Below are positions 16,178 through 25,111 of a stretch of DNA of 64,000 nucleotides, piece by piece. The position numbers were made by a program, and so were the translations under genes. The notes beneath the pieces were generated by a model, which searched no databases, was not told the DNA's origin, and worked only from the letters and a program-made list of their open reading frames with translations. Numbering within the stretch: the first letter of the stretch is position 1; each line of letters starts with the position of its first letter. The stretch comes from Ostreibacterium oceani (lineage in GTDB: Bacteria > Pseudomonadota > Gammaproteobacteria > Cardiobacteriales > Ostreibacteriaceae): positions 81,888 to 145,887 of the forward strand of contig NZ_WHNW01000001.1 in the NCBI RefSeq assembly GCF_009362845.1. Direction: 5' to 3'.

Positions 16178-18559
16178 ATGAAATATAATGTCTTACCCTT
16201 GCGCGATGTGGTTATTTACCCAGGCGTGGTTGCGCCGCTTTTTGTGGGGCGAGAAAAATCAATTCAGTCGATAGAGGCGGCTGCTCACGAAAAGATGCAA
16301 ATCGTGTTGGTGACACAAAAGTCCGCCGAGGTTGAGCAACCCAAGCCAGACGATGTCTATCAGATTGCCACCTTGGCAGATATTATCCAGATCATGAAGC
16401 TACCCGATGGCACGGTTAAATTGTTGGTCGAAGGGCGTTCACGCGTTGAAGTCGATGCCTTTTTGGACGATGACTTGATGCAATGTGAAGCCACTGAGTT
16501 GGCCGAAAACAACCACATCAGTGAAGCAGAAGCAAAGTCTATTCGAAAAATTTTATTGGGTTTATTTGAGCGCTATATCAAAACCCAGCAAAAAGAATCA
16601 AATGAATTGGTGAAATTAATTAATGACATTGATGACACGGGGTTATTTTGCGATGCAATTGCCTCGCATTTGCAAATAAAAGTCAGCGATCGGGTGGATT
16701 TGTTGCTTAAAACGGATATTCAGGATCGTGCCGCAACACTGGCGACGCTGATTGAGCAAGAGCTCGGTGTTTGGGCATTGGAAAAATCCATACGCAACCG
16801 CGTCAAAGAGCAAATGGACAAAAATCAAAAAGAATACTACCTCAATGAGCAGGCCAAAGCGATTCAAAAAGAGCTAGAAATCTTGGATGAAACCAAAAGC
16901 GATTTTGGACAGGTAGAGGCAGACATTCGCGCGGCAAAAATGCCCGAAGTGGTCGAGAAAAAATGCCTAGATGAGCTTGATAAACTAAAACGCATGCCGC
17001 CAATGTCCTCAGAAGCCACTGTGTTGCGAAACTATCTAGAAAACATGGTTGACTTCCCGTGGTCAAAATCAACGGCGCTACACGACAATTTGGCGCAAGC
17101 GCAAGACATCCTTGATGCGTCGCATTTTGGTTTGACCAAGGTGAAAGAGCGGATTGTGGAGTATCTTGCCGTGCAGCAGCGCAAAAAAAAGCCCTCGGGC
17201 AGTATTTTGTGTTTGGTTGGGCCACCAGGCGTGGGTAAAACCTCAATTGGTAAGAGTATCGCTGAGGCGGTCAATCGACAGTATATCCGTGTCGCATTAG
17301 GCGGTGTGCGTGACGAGGCTGAGATTCGTGGGCATCGCCGAACCTACATTGGCGCGATGCCAGGCAAAATAGTACAAAATATCACCAAGGCAGGTGTCAA
17401 TAACCCGTTGTTTTTGCTCGATGAGGTCGATAAGATGGGGATGGATCATCGGGGTGACCCAGCTTCTGCCATGCTAGAAGTGCTGGACCCTGAGCAAAAT
17501 CATACGTTTAACGATCACTATATGGAAGTTGATATTGATTTATCTAATGTGATGTTTTTGGCCACCGCAAACAGCACCAATATTTCAGGTCCCTTACTCG
17601 ACCGTATGGAGTTGATTCGTATCCCTGGCTATACCGAGGGTGAGAAATTTTCGATTGCTAAGCAGTATTTGTTACCCAGAAATATTGAGCGTAGTGGTCT
17701 AAAAGCAAATGAAATCAGCATGACAGATAAAGCGTTGAGTTTGATTGTTTCGGATTATACGCGTGAAGCAGGCGTGCGTCAGTTAGACCGTGAAATCGCC
17801 AAAGTATGCCGCAAAGTGGTGACCAAAATTGCGTTGAGCGATTGTGATAAATGCGCCATCAGCCAGAATAATTTGGCTGACTTTTTAGGGGTGGCGAAAT
17901 ACAAACGCGATACGGCCGCGCAAACGGCGAGTATCGGTCGTATTAGTGGCTTGGCATGGACATCTGTTGGTGGTGAGTTGCTAAATATCGAAGTCGCTGT
18001 CCTGCCAGGAAAAGGCAAGGTGGCGCTGACAGGCAAGCTAGGCGAAGTGATGCAAGAGTCCGTACAGGCCGCGATGACGGTTGTTAAATCGCATGTCGCG
18101 GATTTGGGTGTGTCGGCTAAGTTTTTCCAAGAGCATGACTTTCATATCCACTTACCTGAGGCGGCTACGCCCAAAGACGGACCAAGCGCTGGCGTGGCGA
18201 TTGCCACGGCGTTACTATCAGCGGTGATGCAAGTGCCGATTAGTCATACGATTGCGATGACAGGTGAGGTGACTTTGCAAGGCAATGTGCTTGAAATCGG
18301 GGGATTAAAAGAAAAATTATTCGCCGCGGCGCGTGAAAATATTGAGCGTGTTTTCATCCCAGAAGCCAATGCGAAGGATTTGGCGGAAATACCCGCTGAA
18401 ATCCTATCTGCGCTAAATATTAAGCCCGTTAGCAAAATCGAGAGCGTTTTTGCAGAGGTTTTTTCTAATCAGCTGAATAAAAAGAGCAAAAAAGAAAGCC
18501 CCATGCCGTTGGTCGAAAAATACATGCAAACAAACCAAGCTTCAGAGTCCACGCATTGA
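16178..18559 (+). CDS. lon: ATP-dependent protease Lon
   Basis: Lon is a homohexameric AAA+ serine protease that degrades misfolded and regulatory proteins. The 793-residue protein contains the N-terminal substrate-binding domain (starting LPLRDVVIYPG), a coiled linker, Walker A GPPGVGKT at about 348-355, Walker B FLLDEVDKMG, and the protease domain with KDGPSAGVAIA, whose serine near residue 670 is the nucleophile; the GGLKEKLFAA segment carries the catalytic lysine. The C-terminal tail is slightly extended and Lys/Ser-rich. The length is close to the E. coli enzyme (784). hupB follows with its own strong promoter. Confidence 0.97.
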   Translation: MKYNVLPLRDVVIYPGVVAPLFVGREKSIQSIEAAAHEKMQIVLVTQKSAEVEQPKPDDVYQIATLADIIQIMKLPDGTVKLLVEGRSRVEVDAFLDDDLMQCEATELAENNHISEAEAKSIRKILLGLFERYIKTQQKESNELVKLINDIDDTGLFCDAIASHLQIKVSDRVDLLLKTDIQDRAATLATLIEQELGVWALEKSIRNRVKEQMDKNQKEYYLNEQAKAIQKELEILDETKSDFGQVEADIRAAKMPEVVEKKCLDELDKLKRMPPMSSEATVLRNYLENMVDFPWSKSTALHDNLAQAQDILDASHFGLTKVKERIVEYLAVQQRKKKPSGSILCLVGPPGVGKTSIGKSIAEAVNRQYIRVALGGVRDEAEIRGHRRTYIGAMPGKIVQNITKAGVNNPLFLLDEVDKMGMDHRGDPASAMLEVLDPEQNHTFNDHYMEVDIDLSNVMFLATANSTNISGPLLDRMELIRIPGYTEGEKFSIAKQYLLPRNIERSGLKANEISMTDKALSLIVSDYTREAGVRQLDREIAKVCRKVVTKIALSDCDKCAISQNNLADFLGVAKYKRDTAAQTASIGRISGLAWTSVGGELLNIEVAVLPGKGKVALTGKLGEVMQESVQAAMTVVKSHVADLGVSAKFFQEHDFHIHLPEAATPKDGPSAGVAIATALLSAVMQVPISHTIAMTGEVTLQGNVLEIGGLKEKLFAAARENIERVFIPEANAKDLAEIPAEILSALNIKPVSKIESVFAEVFSNQLNKKSKKESPMPLVEKYMQTNQASESTH

Positions 18560-18579
18560 CAAATTAACTTAAAAATACA

Positions 18580-18608
18580 TTGACAGATTTTAGGGTTTTA
18601 GGTATAAA
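18580..18608 (+). promoter_or_regulatory. Sigma-70 promoter of hupB
   Basis: A consensus TTGACA (18580-18585) is separated by 17 bases from TATAAA (18603-18608), a near-ideal promoter about 65 bases before the hupB start. A second TTGACA lies just upstream at the end of lon. It explains high independent expression of HU. Confidence 0.8.
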
Positions 18609-18672
18609 TTTAGCCTGTTATTCCGCACTGGATATAACGTTTCAATAAACAACAATTAAAGGTAGCATAAGG

Positions 18673-18945
18673 ATGAATAAAACAGAATTAGTCGACTCAG
18701 TCGCAAAATCAGCAGATATTTCAAAAGCAGCCGCTAACAGAGCCGTGGATGCGGTCGTTGAATCAGTCACTAAAGCCCTTAAAAAAGGGGATAAGGTTAC
18801 ATTGATTGGTTTTGGTACCTTTGAGGTTCGTAAGCGTGCCGCGCGTACTGGTCGTAACCCACGTACGGGTGAAGAGCTCAAAATCAAAGCCTCTAAAGTA
18901 CCAGCATTCAAAGCAGGTAAACAACTTAAAGACGCTGTTAAGTAA
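18673..18945 (+). CDS. hupB: DNA-binding protein HU-beta
   Basis: HU is the abundant dimeric nucleoid protein that bends DNA. The 90-residue protein starts [21 protein letters not shown]. It has the [20 protein letters not shown] segment (about residues 47-66), the DNA-intercalating beta-arm with its conserved RNP, and ends in a basic [11 protein letters not shown] helix. The length is exact for the family. A consensus promoter precedes it and a stable terminator follows, so it is a single-gene unit at the end of the Clp/Lon block. Confidence 0.97.
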   Translation: MNKTELVDSVAKSADISKAAANRAVDAVVESVTKALKKGDKVTLIGFGTFEVRKRAARTGRNPRTGEELKIKASKVPAFKAGKQLKDAVK

Positions 18946-18994
18946 TTTTCGCTAAGTAATTTCCGTTAGGTAATTACTTAGTTGTTATGGCAGA

Positions 18995-19032
18995 GGGTGC
19001 TTGCGGTTACTAGCAAGCACCCTTGGTTTATA
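18995..19032 (+). terminator. Terminator after hupB
   Basis: A perfect 10-bp stem, GGGTGCTTGC (18995-19004) with GCAAGCACCC (19013-19022), has an 8-base loop and is followed by TTGGTTTAT. The T tract is interrupted but the stem is strong. Confidence 0.7.
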
Positions 19033-19330
19033 TGGTGGTTTGTATAGTTGGCTTATATGCTTGGCTGATAAGCCACTTACAAGCTGATTACAAGCTAACT
19101 GCACGCTAACTGCACACTGATGCTTGTCAGATTGGCGCAGTGAGGCGCCCTGCTTGTTGCTAGGTCTTATTGCATAGGTTTTATTGCATAGGTCTTATTG
19201 ACTTACTGCCTTAGTGCCTAGCATACGGGTCACCATGATGGCGGATCATATAGTCAGCGATAATAACTGGCTGTAATCGTTTGCCATCAGTTTACCATCA
19301 GTTTGCCATAATAGGTGTCTAGCACTTATT
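19033..19330. other. Gene-free stretch with short duplications before tRNA-Asp
   Basis: No gene is seen. Imperfect repeats include TTATTGCATAGGT units near 19168-19200 and three 11-bp units (TTTGCCATCAG, TTTACCATCAG, TTTGCCATAAT) at about 19280-19312. The last resembles a -10 element (CATAAT) for the tRNA gene, without a clear -35. Confidence 0.6.
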
Positions 19331-19407
19331 GGAGCGGTAGTTCAGCTGGTTAGAATACCTGCCTGTCACGCAGGGGGTCGCGGGTTCGAATCCCGTCCGT
19401 TCCGCCA
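19331..19407 (+). tRNA. tRNA-Asp (anticodon GTC)
   Basis: This is a 77-base cloverleaf with encoded CCA. The acceptor GGAGCGG pairs with CCGTTCC, the D arm contains AGCTGG, the anticodon loop CTGTCAC has GTC at 19365-19367, and the T arm is CGGGTTCGAATCCCG. A rho-independent terminator follows directly. Confidence 0.96.
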
Positions 19408-19412
19408 ATACC

Positions 19413-19455
19413 AAAAACCCACATAGTCATTGATGATTATGTGGGTTTTATTTTG
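19413..19455 (+). terminator. Terminator after tRNA-Asp
   Basis: AAAACCCACATA pairs with TATGTGGGTTTT, followed by ATTTT. The A- and T-flanked stem can act in both directions, serving the tRNA and possibly the convergent MocR gene. Confidence 0.75.
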
Positions 19456-19550
19456 CCTGTCTGTTTACTGTGTCTGTTTGCTATATGCGCCTACCAGTTA
19501 GGTTTAACGGTCTCGCCTGCCTATTTGACCTAACAGAGTTTACTAAACGA

Positions 19551-21014
19551 CTACGCAGTTAATGTTTTTATTGCATGTATGAATGAGTCAAGTTCTTTGG
19601 CATAACTTGCATCATCGAGCAGGGTGTGCCCAAGGAGTAGGTGCTGGCAATCTTGAAAACGATATACGCTTATGCCCAGTTCATGCTGTTTGAAATGCTC
19701 ACTTAACTGCCTTGAATCTAAATCAGAAAACCGATCATCTAAACGTAAACTGATATTCATGCCGCTGATAGAATCCGTAATTGAGAAGTAACCTTTTGCA
19801 TAGCGCTGCAAATAATCGCACGCGCGCTTGCGGCGGAAATTGTACACGGCACGGCAATGGGCTAGATGTGTGCTGAGATAACCATACTGCATAAAAAGCC
19901 CCAGTTGTTGCTGCTGCAAATAACTGGCTTGCAATCCGAGTGTATTCATTGCCGAAACAATAGGTGAAATGAGTGCAGGCGGTACGACGAGCCAGCCCAT
20001 TCGAAGCGCCGGCATGAGTAGTTTGCTCATGGTGCCGATATGAATAATATGCGCAGCGCGGGAGGTCGCCAAAATAGACGGCGGTGGGTGATGGTTATAG
20101 CTGTATTCGGCGGCATAATCATCTTCAATGAGCCAGCTTTGCCACGCTTGCGTTGCTTGGACGAGCGCCTGCCTTCGCGCTGGTGTCATTGTAATGCCAG
20201 TTGGAAATTGAATTGCGGCACTGGTGATGACTATTTTTGGCTGTTGTTTTTTATGTCTTATATTCACAGGTACTTGCATTCCCTGATTATCTAATGGCGA
20301 GGTGATTATGTCTAATCCAGCTTGTTTTAGCGCAGAGACTGTTCCAGTCCAGCAAGGTGATTCTACTAGGGCGATATCTCCGCTATTGCAAAGCAACGTG
20401 GCAAGCAAGCTTTGTGCGCCTTGGCTGCCAGTTGTGATGATGACTTGCTGCGGTTGCACATTCGTAATGCCGCGGTATTGTGCAAGAAACGTGCATAACT
20501 GTTGCTTAAGTAATGGTAAGCCGCCATCACGGTGATACCATTTCGGGCTGCTGTTTAATGCCATCGCTGCGACGCGTTGCCATTGTTTAAGTGGAAATAA
20601 ACGAAAATCAGGCATGCTCGGTGTCAGTGGAAATTCTCTCGTTTGACTTCGGTTTGGATAGTTGCGGCTGTTCGCGATGCGTTGTCCGCGTGTCGATAAC
20701 GCTATTTTTGGTGGTGTCGCATGTGATTTTTTCGACTGGTCGGGGGGAGGTGATTGCGTACTTGGTACGCAAACCCGCGTCCCCCCTTTACCAAACCCGG
20801 CGACGATGGCGTCAAGTTTTAGCATGTCATAGGCTTCGACCACTACGCCACGGGAAATGTTCAGTGTTGCGGCCAGCTGCCGTGTGGCTGGAAGGCGCTC
20901 ATGATACGTCAGTTGTCCTTGCATTATTTGTTGATGCAACAATTGATATAGCTGACGCGCTAATGCAATGGTGCCGTTTGGTTGTAGTTGCAGCTGTGCT
21001 ATGTCGATTGGCAT
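19551..21014 (-). CDS. MocR-family regulator (GntR HTH fused to aminotransferase domain)
   Basis: This is a PLP-binding transcription regulator of 487 residues. The N-terminal GntR winged helix (about residues 12-78) includes RLPATRQLAATLNISRGVVVEAYDML. The rest is a fold-type I aminotransferase domain, with HIGTMSKLLMPALRMGW containing the PLP lysine. MocR proteins usually regulate vitamin B6, GABA or amino-acid genes and often control the divergently oriented neighbour. Here the divergent genes are a LysE-type exporter and a PNP-oxidase-like flavoprotein, plausible targets that fit a PLP or amino-acid signal. The 137-base divergent gap should hold its operator. Confidence 0.9.
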   Translation of the reverse strand: MPIDIAQLQLQPNGTIALARQLYQLLHQQIMQGQLTYHERLPATRQLAATLNISRGVVVEAYDMLKLDAIVAGFGKGGTRVCVPSTQSPPPDQSKKSHATPPKIALSTRGQRIANSRNYPNRSQTREFPLTPSMPDFRLFPLKQWQRVAAMALNSSPKWYHRDGGLPLLKQQLCTFLAQYRGITNVQPQQVIITTGSQGAQSLLATLLCNSGDIALVESPCWTGTVSALKQAGLDIITSPLDNQGMQVPVNIRHKKQQPKIVITSAAIQFPTGITMTPARRQALVQATQAWQSWLIEDDYAAEYSYNHHPPPSILATSRAAHIIHIGTMSKLLMPALRMGWLVVPPALISPIVSAMNTLGLQASYLQQQQLGLFMQYGYLSTHLAHCRAVYNFRRKRACDYLQRYAKGYFSITDSISGMNISLRLDDRFSDLDSRQLSEHFKQHELGISVYRFQDCQHLLLGHTLLDDASYAKELDSFIHAIKTLTA

Positions 21015-21151
21015 TATGGTCTATTTGTTGTTCGTTTATGGTTCTTTATATTAAACCATAATAAGTTATCATGAGTAAACAAATTGCGTACTTGTAGAGG
21101 CGAACTTATTACCTTGCAAGGTCAGCAGTATTTAATCTAACGAGGTGATGT

Positions 21152-21763
21152 ATGACAGCAACGTATTTTGTATCCTGGCTTTTAGTAATGGCGCCGTTAG
21201 TGATGAGTCCAGGACCTGCCAACTTGGTATTTGCCGCAAGTGGTGCAAAATTTGGTGTGCGCAACTCTGTTGCTTTACTGGTAGGGGTTGATTTAACTTT
21301 TGTGCTGTATTCGATTATTTTTGGATTTGGGCTGGGGTATTTTTTACAAGAAAATGCGTTCATTTACAGCGCGGTTAAAATTATCGGTGTGGGATATTTG
21401 TTATACCTAACTTACAAGTTCGTGAAATCACCGATGATTCATCATCAAACGGCAAATGGTGATAAAACACAGGATCGCTATACTTTTATGGATGGTGTGA
21501 TTGTGAACCTAACGAACCCTAAAGCTTGGGCGATGTTAATAACTATGTTTGCGGTGTTTGTTGACGGCAGCTTTGATGAGACGCTGCAAATCTGGCTTTT
21601 AGTTGCCTGGTTATTCGTGTTAAACGTGTTGACGCATTTTTTGTGGATCTACATGGGCAGTCAGCTGGTAAAACTGTTAGGCGATGCGCGATATGAATTT
21701 TTAATTAGAGTACTTTTTGGTGTGTGTATGCTGGCGGTGGTCGTTTGGTTATTGCTCGAATAA
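21152..21763 (+). CDS. LysE/RhtB family amino-acid exporter
   Basis: This inner-membrane exporter of 203 residues has about six hydrophobic segments. The family signature is at the N terminus: MSPGPANLVFAASGAKFGVRNSVALLVGVD. A central NLTNPKAWAML motif corresponds to the family's NPKA signature. A GAGGTG ribosome site precedes the ATG. It diverges from the MocR regulator and is followed by a flavoprotein gene 57 bases downstream, so regulator-controlled export of an amino acid or amine is likely (inference). Confidence 0.9.
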   Translation: MTATYFVSWLLVMAPLVMSPGPANLVFAASGAKFGVRNSVALLVGVDLTFVLYSIIFGFGLGYFLQENAFIYSAVKIIGVGYLLYLTYKFVKSPMIHHQTANGDKTQDRYTFMDGVIVNLTNPKAWAMLITMFAVFVDGSFDETLQIWLLVAWLFVLNVLTHFLWIYMGSQLVKLLGDARYEFLIRVLFGVCMLAVVVWLLLE

Positions 21764-21820
21764 CTGCGCCAAGGGGATTTGTAAAATAGACAAGATAATT
21801 ATTTATAGCAGGTGAAACAA

Positions 21821-22474
21821 ATGAAAAATTCCAGCATAGCGGTCAGACAAGCAAGACAACGTGCGCACTATGACCAAGAAACACTGTATGACATCATTGA
21901 TGCGGCGTTGATGGCAGTGGTCAGCGTCACCATTGACGCAAAGCCCATTGCCATACCAATGGTGATTGCGCGCATAGATAATGCGATTTATTTACATGGC
22001 TCGAATCAGTCGCGCCTCATGAAGCATTTAGCGTCCGGTGCGCCGGTGTGTATCTGCATCGCGCACCTTGATGGATTGGTAGTGGCGCGCTCTGGTATGC
22101 ATTGTTCAGCGAATTATCGTTCGGCGGTGATTCATGGCCAAGGCACTGTCATTGCCGATGAAGACAAAGCGCAATTGCTTTATGACATTGTCGAGCGCAT
22201 TATTCCTAATTCACGCCATGATTTTCGCGAGCATTTAGCGAAAGAGGTAAAAGCGACTACTTTGATTGCCATTGAGCTTGATCAATTTGCCTGCAAAATA
22301 CGCACGGGCAGACCAAAGGACGATGACGCGGATCTAAATTTGCCCTATTGGGCGGGCGTCATTCCAGTAGAGCAGAACTTTGGAGCGCCAATTGATGCGC
22401 CAGATTTGCCAGAGAGCATTGAAACCCCAGCGTATGCCATAAATTATCGGCGCCATACTAGCCATAATGTTTAG
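21821..22474 (+). CDS. Pyridoxamine 5'-phosphate oxidase-like FMN-binding protein
   Basis: This is a split-barrel flavoprotein of 217 residues related to the PNPOx-like/NimA group. Visible features are MAVVSVTIDAKPIAIPM, AIYLHGSNQSRLMKHL (the HGS FMN-phosphate contact) and VCICIAHLDGLVVARS. I use the ATG at 21821, with AGG at 21810-21812, rather than the GTG at 21812. Members act as flavin reductases or nitroimidazole reductases; the exact reaction is unknown. Its place after a LysE exporter and opposite a PLP-binding MocR regulator suggests amine or B6-linked metabolism. Confidence 0.82.
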   Translation: MKNSSIAVRQARQRAHYDQETLYDIIDAALMAVVSVTIDAKPIAIPMVIARIDNAIYLHGSNQSRLMKHLASGAPVCICIAHLDGLVVARSGMHCSANYRSAVIHGQGTVIADEDKAQLLYDIVERIIPNSRHDFREHLAKEVKATTLIAIELDQFACKIRTGRPKDDDADLNLPYWAGVIPVEQNFGAPIDAPDLPESIETPAYAINYRRHTSHNV

Positions 22475-22517
22475 TGAACCAATTTAGTCGCCGATTACTG
22501 ACTTGCCCGTTGAGTGA

Positions 22518-23747
22518 TTAATCAAACCAATGCTGGGTTTTTTTACAGATGGCGACGAGGAGCAGCATCAACGGAACTTCGATTAATACCCCGACGACGG
22601 TGGCAAGTGCTGCGCCCGAAGATAACCCGAATAACATGACAGCGGTGGCGATGGCGACCTCAAAGTGGTTTGAGGCGCCAATCATCGCGGCAGGGGCGGC
22701 GTCTTGGTATGAAAGTTTGAGCCATTTGGCTAGGGCATAGCCAATGGCAAAAATAACCAGTGTCTGTAGCGTTAGCGGGACGGCAATCCACAGAATAGTC
22801 AGCGGGTTTGCTAAAATTTGCTCGCCTTTAAAGCTAAACAATAGCACCAAAGTAATCAATAAGGCAGTAATCGTAATGGGCGTGAGTACGCGTAAAAATC
22901 GTTGGTTAAACCACGCTTCGCCACGACTTGCGATGAGCCATTTGCGTGACGCATAGCCTGCCGCGAGGGGCAATGCAACATAGACCATAACCGATAACAA
23001 TAGGGCTTGCCAAGGAATCGGTAGTTGTCCAACGCCTAATAAAAAACCGCCCAATGTGCCGTAAAGTACCAACATCAGTAGTGAGTTAATGGCGACCATA
23101 ACCAACGTCAGCGCGTCGTTGCCACGGGCTAAATACCCCCAGACTAAGACCATCGCCGTACACGGCGCAATCCCTAGTAAAATACAGCCAGCAAAATAAC
23201 TACGCCACAATGGGATTTCTAGCATTTTAACGCCTTCGTGGAGTACAACAGTGCCGACACCGTGCGTTGCCCCCACGGGTAAGTCGAGCCCAAATGGCAT
23301 TTTTACCAAATCCATCGCCGTATCGCCGATAAAGCCATAAAATAAAAAACCTAAGAAAAATAGGGCAATGCCATACATCGTAAACGGCTTGATGCACCAA
23401 TTGATGAATAAGGTCAGCAATACGGGGCGGTGGCTTTTCCCTGCTTTGACAACCGCATCAAAATCGATTTTGACCATGATGGGGTACATCATAAAAAACA
23501 GGCAAATGGCAATCGGAATAGAAATCACGGGGGCGCCATTGACATGAATCGCCATGCTATCCAATTGGGTTGCTAAATTTGGCGCGATTTTACCGAGTGC
23601 AATACCGATGATGATACAGCTACCGACCCAAACGCTTAGGTAGCGTTCAAACAGGCTTTTCATTTGTCGATTGTTGTCTGAGGGATTGTCTGTCGCATGG
23701 TTTGTTGCGTTGTTTGGTGCATTGTTTGAGGTGCTGTTTTTGTTCAT
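22518..23747 (-). CDS. acr3: ACR3-type arsenite exporter
   Basis: ACR3 transporters expel arsenite from the cytoplasm. The 409-residue protein has ten hydrophobic segments, with the family blocks [23 protein letters not shown] and [18 protein letters not shown]; the cysteine in APCTAM is the conserved essential thiol. The first 28 residues are an Asn/Thr-rich tail not needed by the family, so translation may instead begin at the internal methionine ([14 protein letters not shown], near 23663). It is transcribed after arsR. The 73-base gap contains a 13-bp tandem repeat. Confidence 0.92.
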   Translation of the reverse strand: MNKNSTSNNAPNNATNHATDNPSDNNRQMKSLFERYLSVWVGSCIIIGIALGKIAPNLATQLDSMAIHVNGAPVISIPIAICLFFMMYPIMVKIDFDAVVKAGKSHRPVLLTLFINWCIKPFTMYGIALFFLGFLFYGFIGDTAMDLVKMPFGLDLPVGATHGVGTVVLHEGVKMLEIPLWRSYFAGCILLGIAPCTAMVLVWGYLARGNDALTLVMVAINSLLMLVLYGTLGGFLLGVGQLPIPWQALLLSVMVYVALPLAAGYASRKWLIASRGEAWFNQRFLRVLTPITITALLITLVLLFSFKGEQILANPLTILWIAVPLTLQTLVIFAIGYALAKWLKLSYQDAAPAAMIGASNHFEVAIATAVMLFGLSSGAALATVVGVLIEVPLMLLLVAICKKTQHWFD

Positions 23748-23768
23748 TTTTATGGCTCTCGTTATCGG

Positions 23769-23820
23769 CTTTCGTTATTGGTTTTCGTTATTGGTTTTCG
23801 TTATTGGTTTTCGTTATTGG
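23769..23820. repeat. 13-bp tandem repeat in the arsR-acr3 gap
   Basis: Four copies of YTTTCGTTATTGG run head to tail in the gap between arsR and acr3. They lie in the transcribed leader of the arsenite exporter, abutting the arsR stop codon. Confidence 0.9.
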
Positions 23821-24198
23821 CTAATGCGTTGATAATTTACATAGTTTTTGGTCGGCGGCACTGGCGACGATAATCGCTGCCAATCGTGTGGTATCTGCTT
23901 GGCAAGTCGCATCGGATTGAAAGGTTTGAATTAGCGTGGGTTGTAGTGCTTGTACCAGGGGATTGTCGGTATTTAAGCGATAATATACCCAGCGCCCCTG
24001 TTTGTTCCGCCGCACCCAATCCGCCGCAATTAATAGCGCCATATGGCGGGTTATTGTTGCGTTGGCAAAGCCGAGTAATTCACTGAGATGACAGGCACAT
24101 AGCTCGTCGTAGGTGCATAATGCTGCGATAATTCGCAAGCGACTGAGGTCGGATAGGGCTTTGAATTGTTGAGACATTTTATTCATGATTTTATTCAT
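23821..24198 (-). CDS. arsR: ArsR-family metalloregulator
   Basis: This is a winged-helix repressor that leaves its operator when it binds arsenite. The 125-residue protein has FKALSDLSRLRIIAAL and ELCACHLSELLGFANATITRHMALL; the CxC pair in ELCAC is the classic As(III) site of the alpha-3 helix. A C-terminal region contains a further cysteine pair (ATC, KLC). Three in-frame ATGs lie close together (24198, 24186, 24177); the last, giving MSQQFKALSD, fits homologues best. It precedes acr3 in the same direction, and a palindromic operator candidate lies about 50 bases upstream. Confidence 0.92.
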   Translation of the reverse strand: MNKIMNKMSQQFKALSDLSRLRIIAALCTYDELCACHLSELLGFANATITRHMALLIAADWVRRNKQGRWVYYRLNTDNPLVQALQPTLIQTFQSDATCQADTTRLAAIIVASAADQKLCKLSTH

Positions 24199-24246
24199 GG
24201 TTAGTGGTGCGGCTTAGTGTTTTTTGCATTTTAATTTTTTATAGTT

Positions 24247-24274
24247 TAATAGTTAGCTAATTAACTAACTATTA
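24247..24274. promoter_or_regulatory. Candidate ArsR operator (10-bp inverted repeat)
   Basis: TAATAGTTAG (24247-24256) and its exact complement CTAACTATTA (24265-24274) flank an 8-base AT spacer. The position, about 50 bases ahead of arsR and inside the expected promoter, fits autorepression. Confidence 0.6.
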
Positions 24275-24490
24275 GTTTACGGTGAGTGTTGCCGCTTGTC
24301 AATACAAAGTGTCAATACAAGGCGCCGATACAAGGTGCCGATGCAAGGTGCTGGTTATCGGTATCGGATTATTTGCCTTGAAGTCGTTGCGGGGTAGGCT
24401 ACTAGGTTAACGTGATTGGGGGCGTGATTGGGGGCCTGATTGGTATAGGGGCTGGATGAAACAGAGGTTGAATGAGGCAGGGCTAGCGAT

Positions 24491-25111
24491 TTAAAAAGCA
24501 GTTAAATAGTGCATGATGCGGTAGGCTAAATCGCGCTCAGCGCTGTCTTGGGTGATTTTGGATTGTTCTTCGCCTGCAAGGACTTTGCGGTCGTCTAATT
24601 GTACATGGCGTGTCGAGCTGAGTTGACGCTGCCCGAGCTGAACGCCACTTTGCAAATCGGTTACGGTTACCGTGGTGGTATAGATGCGTTCGTACTCTTT
24701 GAGGGAGGCATCGCTAGACAAGGCAATTTGTCTAGATTGGGTTGTAACGGGTGTGATGTTGACCGCAATGCTGGCGTCATCGATATTGGCGACGGTTTTG
24801 CCGCCATTGACGTTGATTAATCGCTCTAGTTGCCTAGATAATCCGTTGTTTTTCAGTGTGTCAATCGGGTTGACGTAGGTGCTGTCAAATCGCGTTGAAA
24901 GCTGTGTGGCGGTTCCTTTGAGCTGAAAGCCACAGCCGAGGTTGCCTAACATCAACAGACACGACAGACACAACAAAATCCATTGCATGTAGCCGCGTGG
25001 CTGTGGCTTTGTTAATAAGCTTGGTACCATTTGCGGCTGTCCCATTTGCGGTTGTCTCATTAGCGGTCGTGTCGTTTGCGTCTGTGTCGTTTGCGCCCAT
25101 TTTTTTATCAT
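24491..25111 (-). CDS. lptE: LPS-assembly lipoprotein LptE
   Basis: LptE is the outer-membrane lipoprotein that plugs LptD and helps insert LPS. The 206-residue product has a lipobox LGNLGC after a hydrophobic stretch, followed by [12 protein letters not shown], typical of mature LptE. It overlaps the leuS stop by ATGA, as in many gammaproteobacteria. The start in that overlap adds about 41 residues of Gln/Thr/Pro-rich sequence before the signal peptide, encoded by internally duplicated DNA. The methionine at about 24988 ([12 protein letters not shown]) would give a normal signal peptide and may be the real start. Confidence 0.85.
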   Translation of the reverse strand: MIKKWAQTTQTQTTRPLMRQPQMGQPQMVPSLLTKPQPRGYMQWILLCLSCLLMLGNLGCGFQLKGTATQLSTRFDSTYVNPIDTLKNNGLSRQLERLINVNGGKTVANIDDASIAVNITPVTTQSRQIALSSDASLKEYERIYTTTVTVTDLQSGVQLGQRQLSSTRHVQLDDRKVLAGEEQSKITQDSAERDLAYRIMHYLTAF

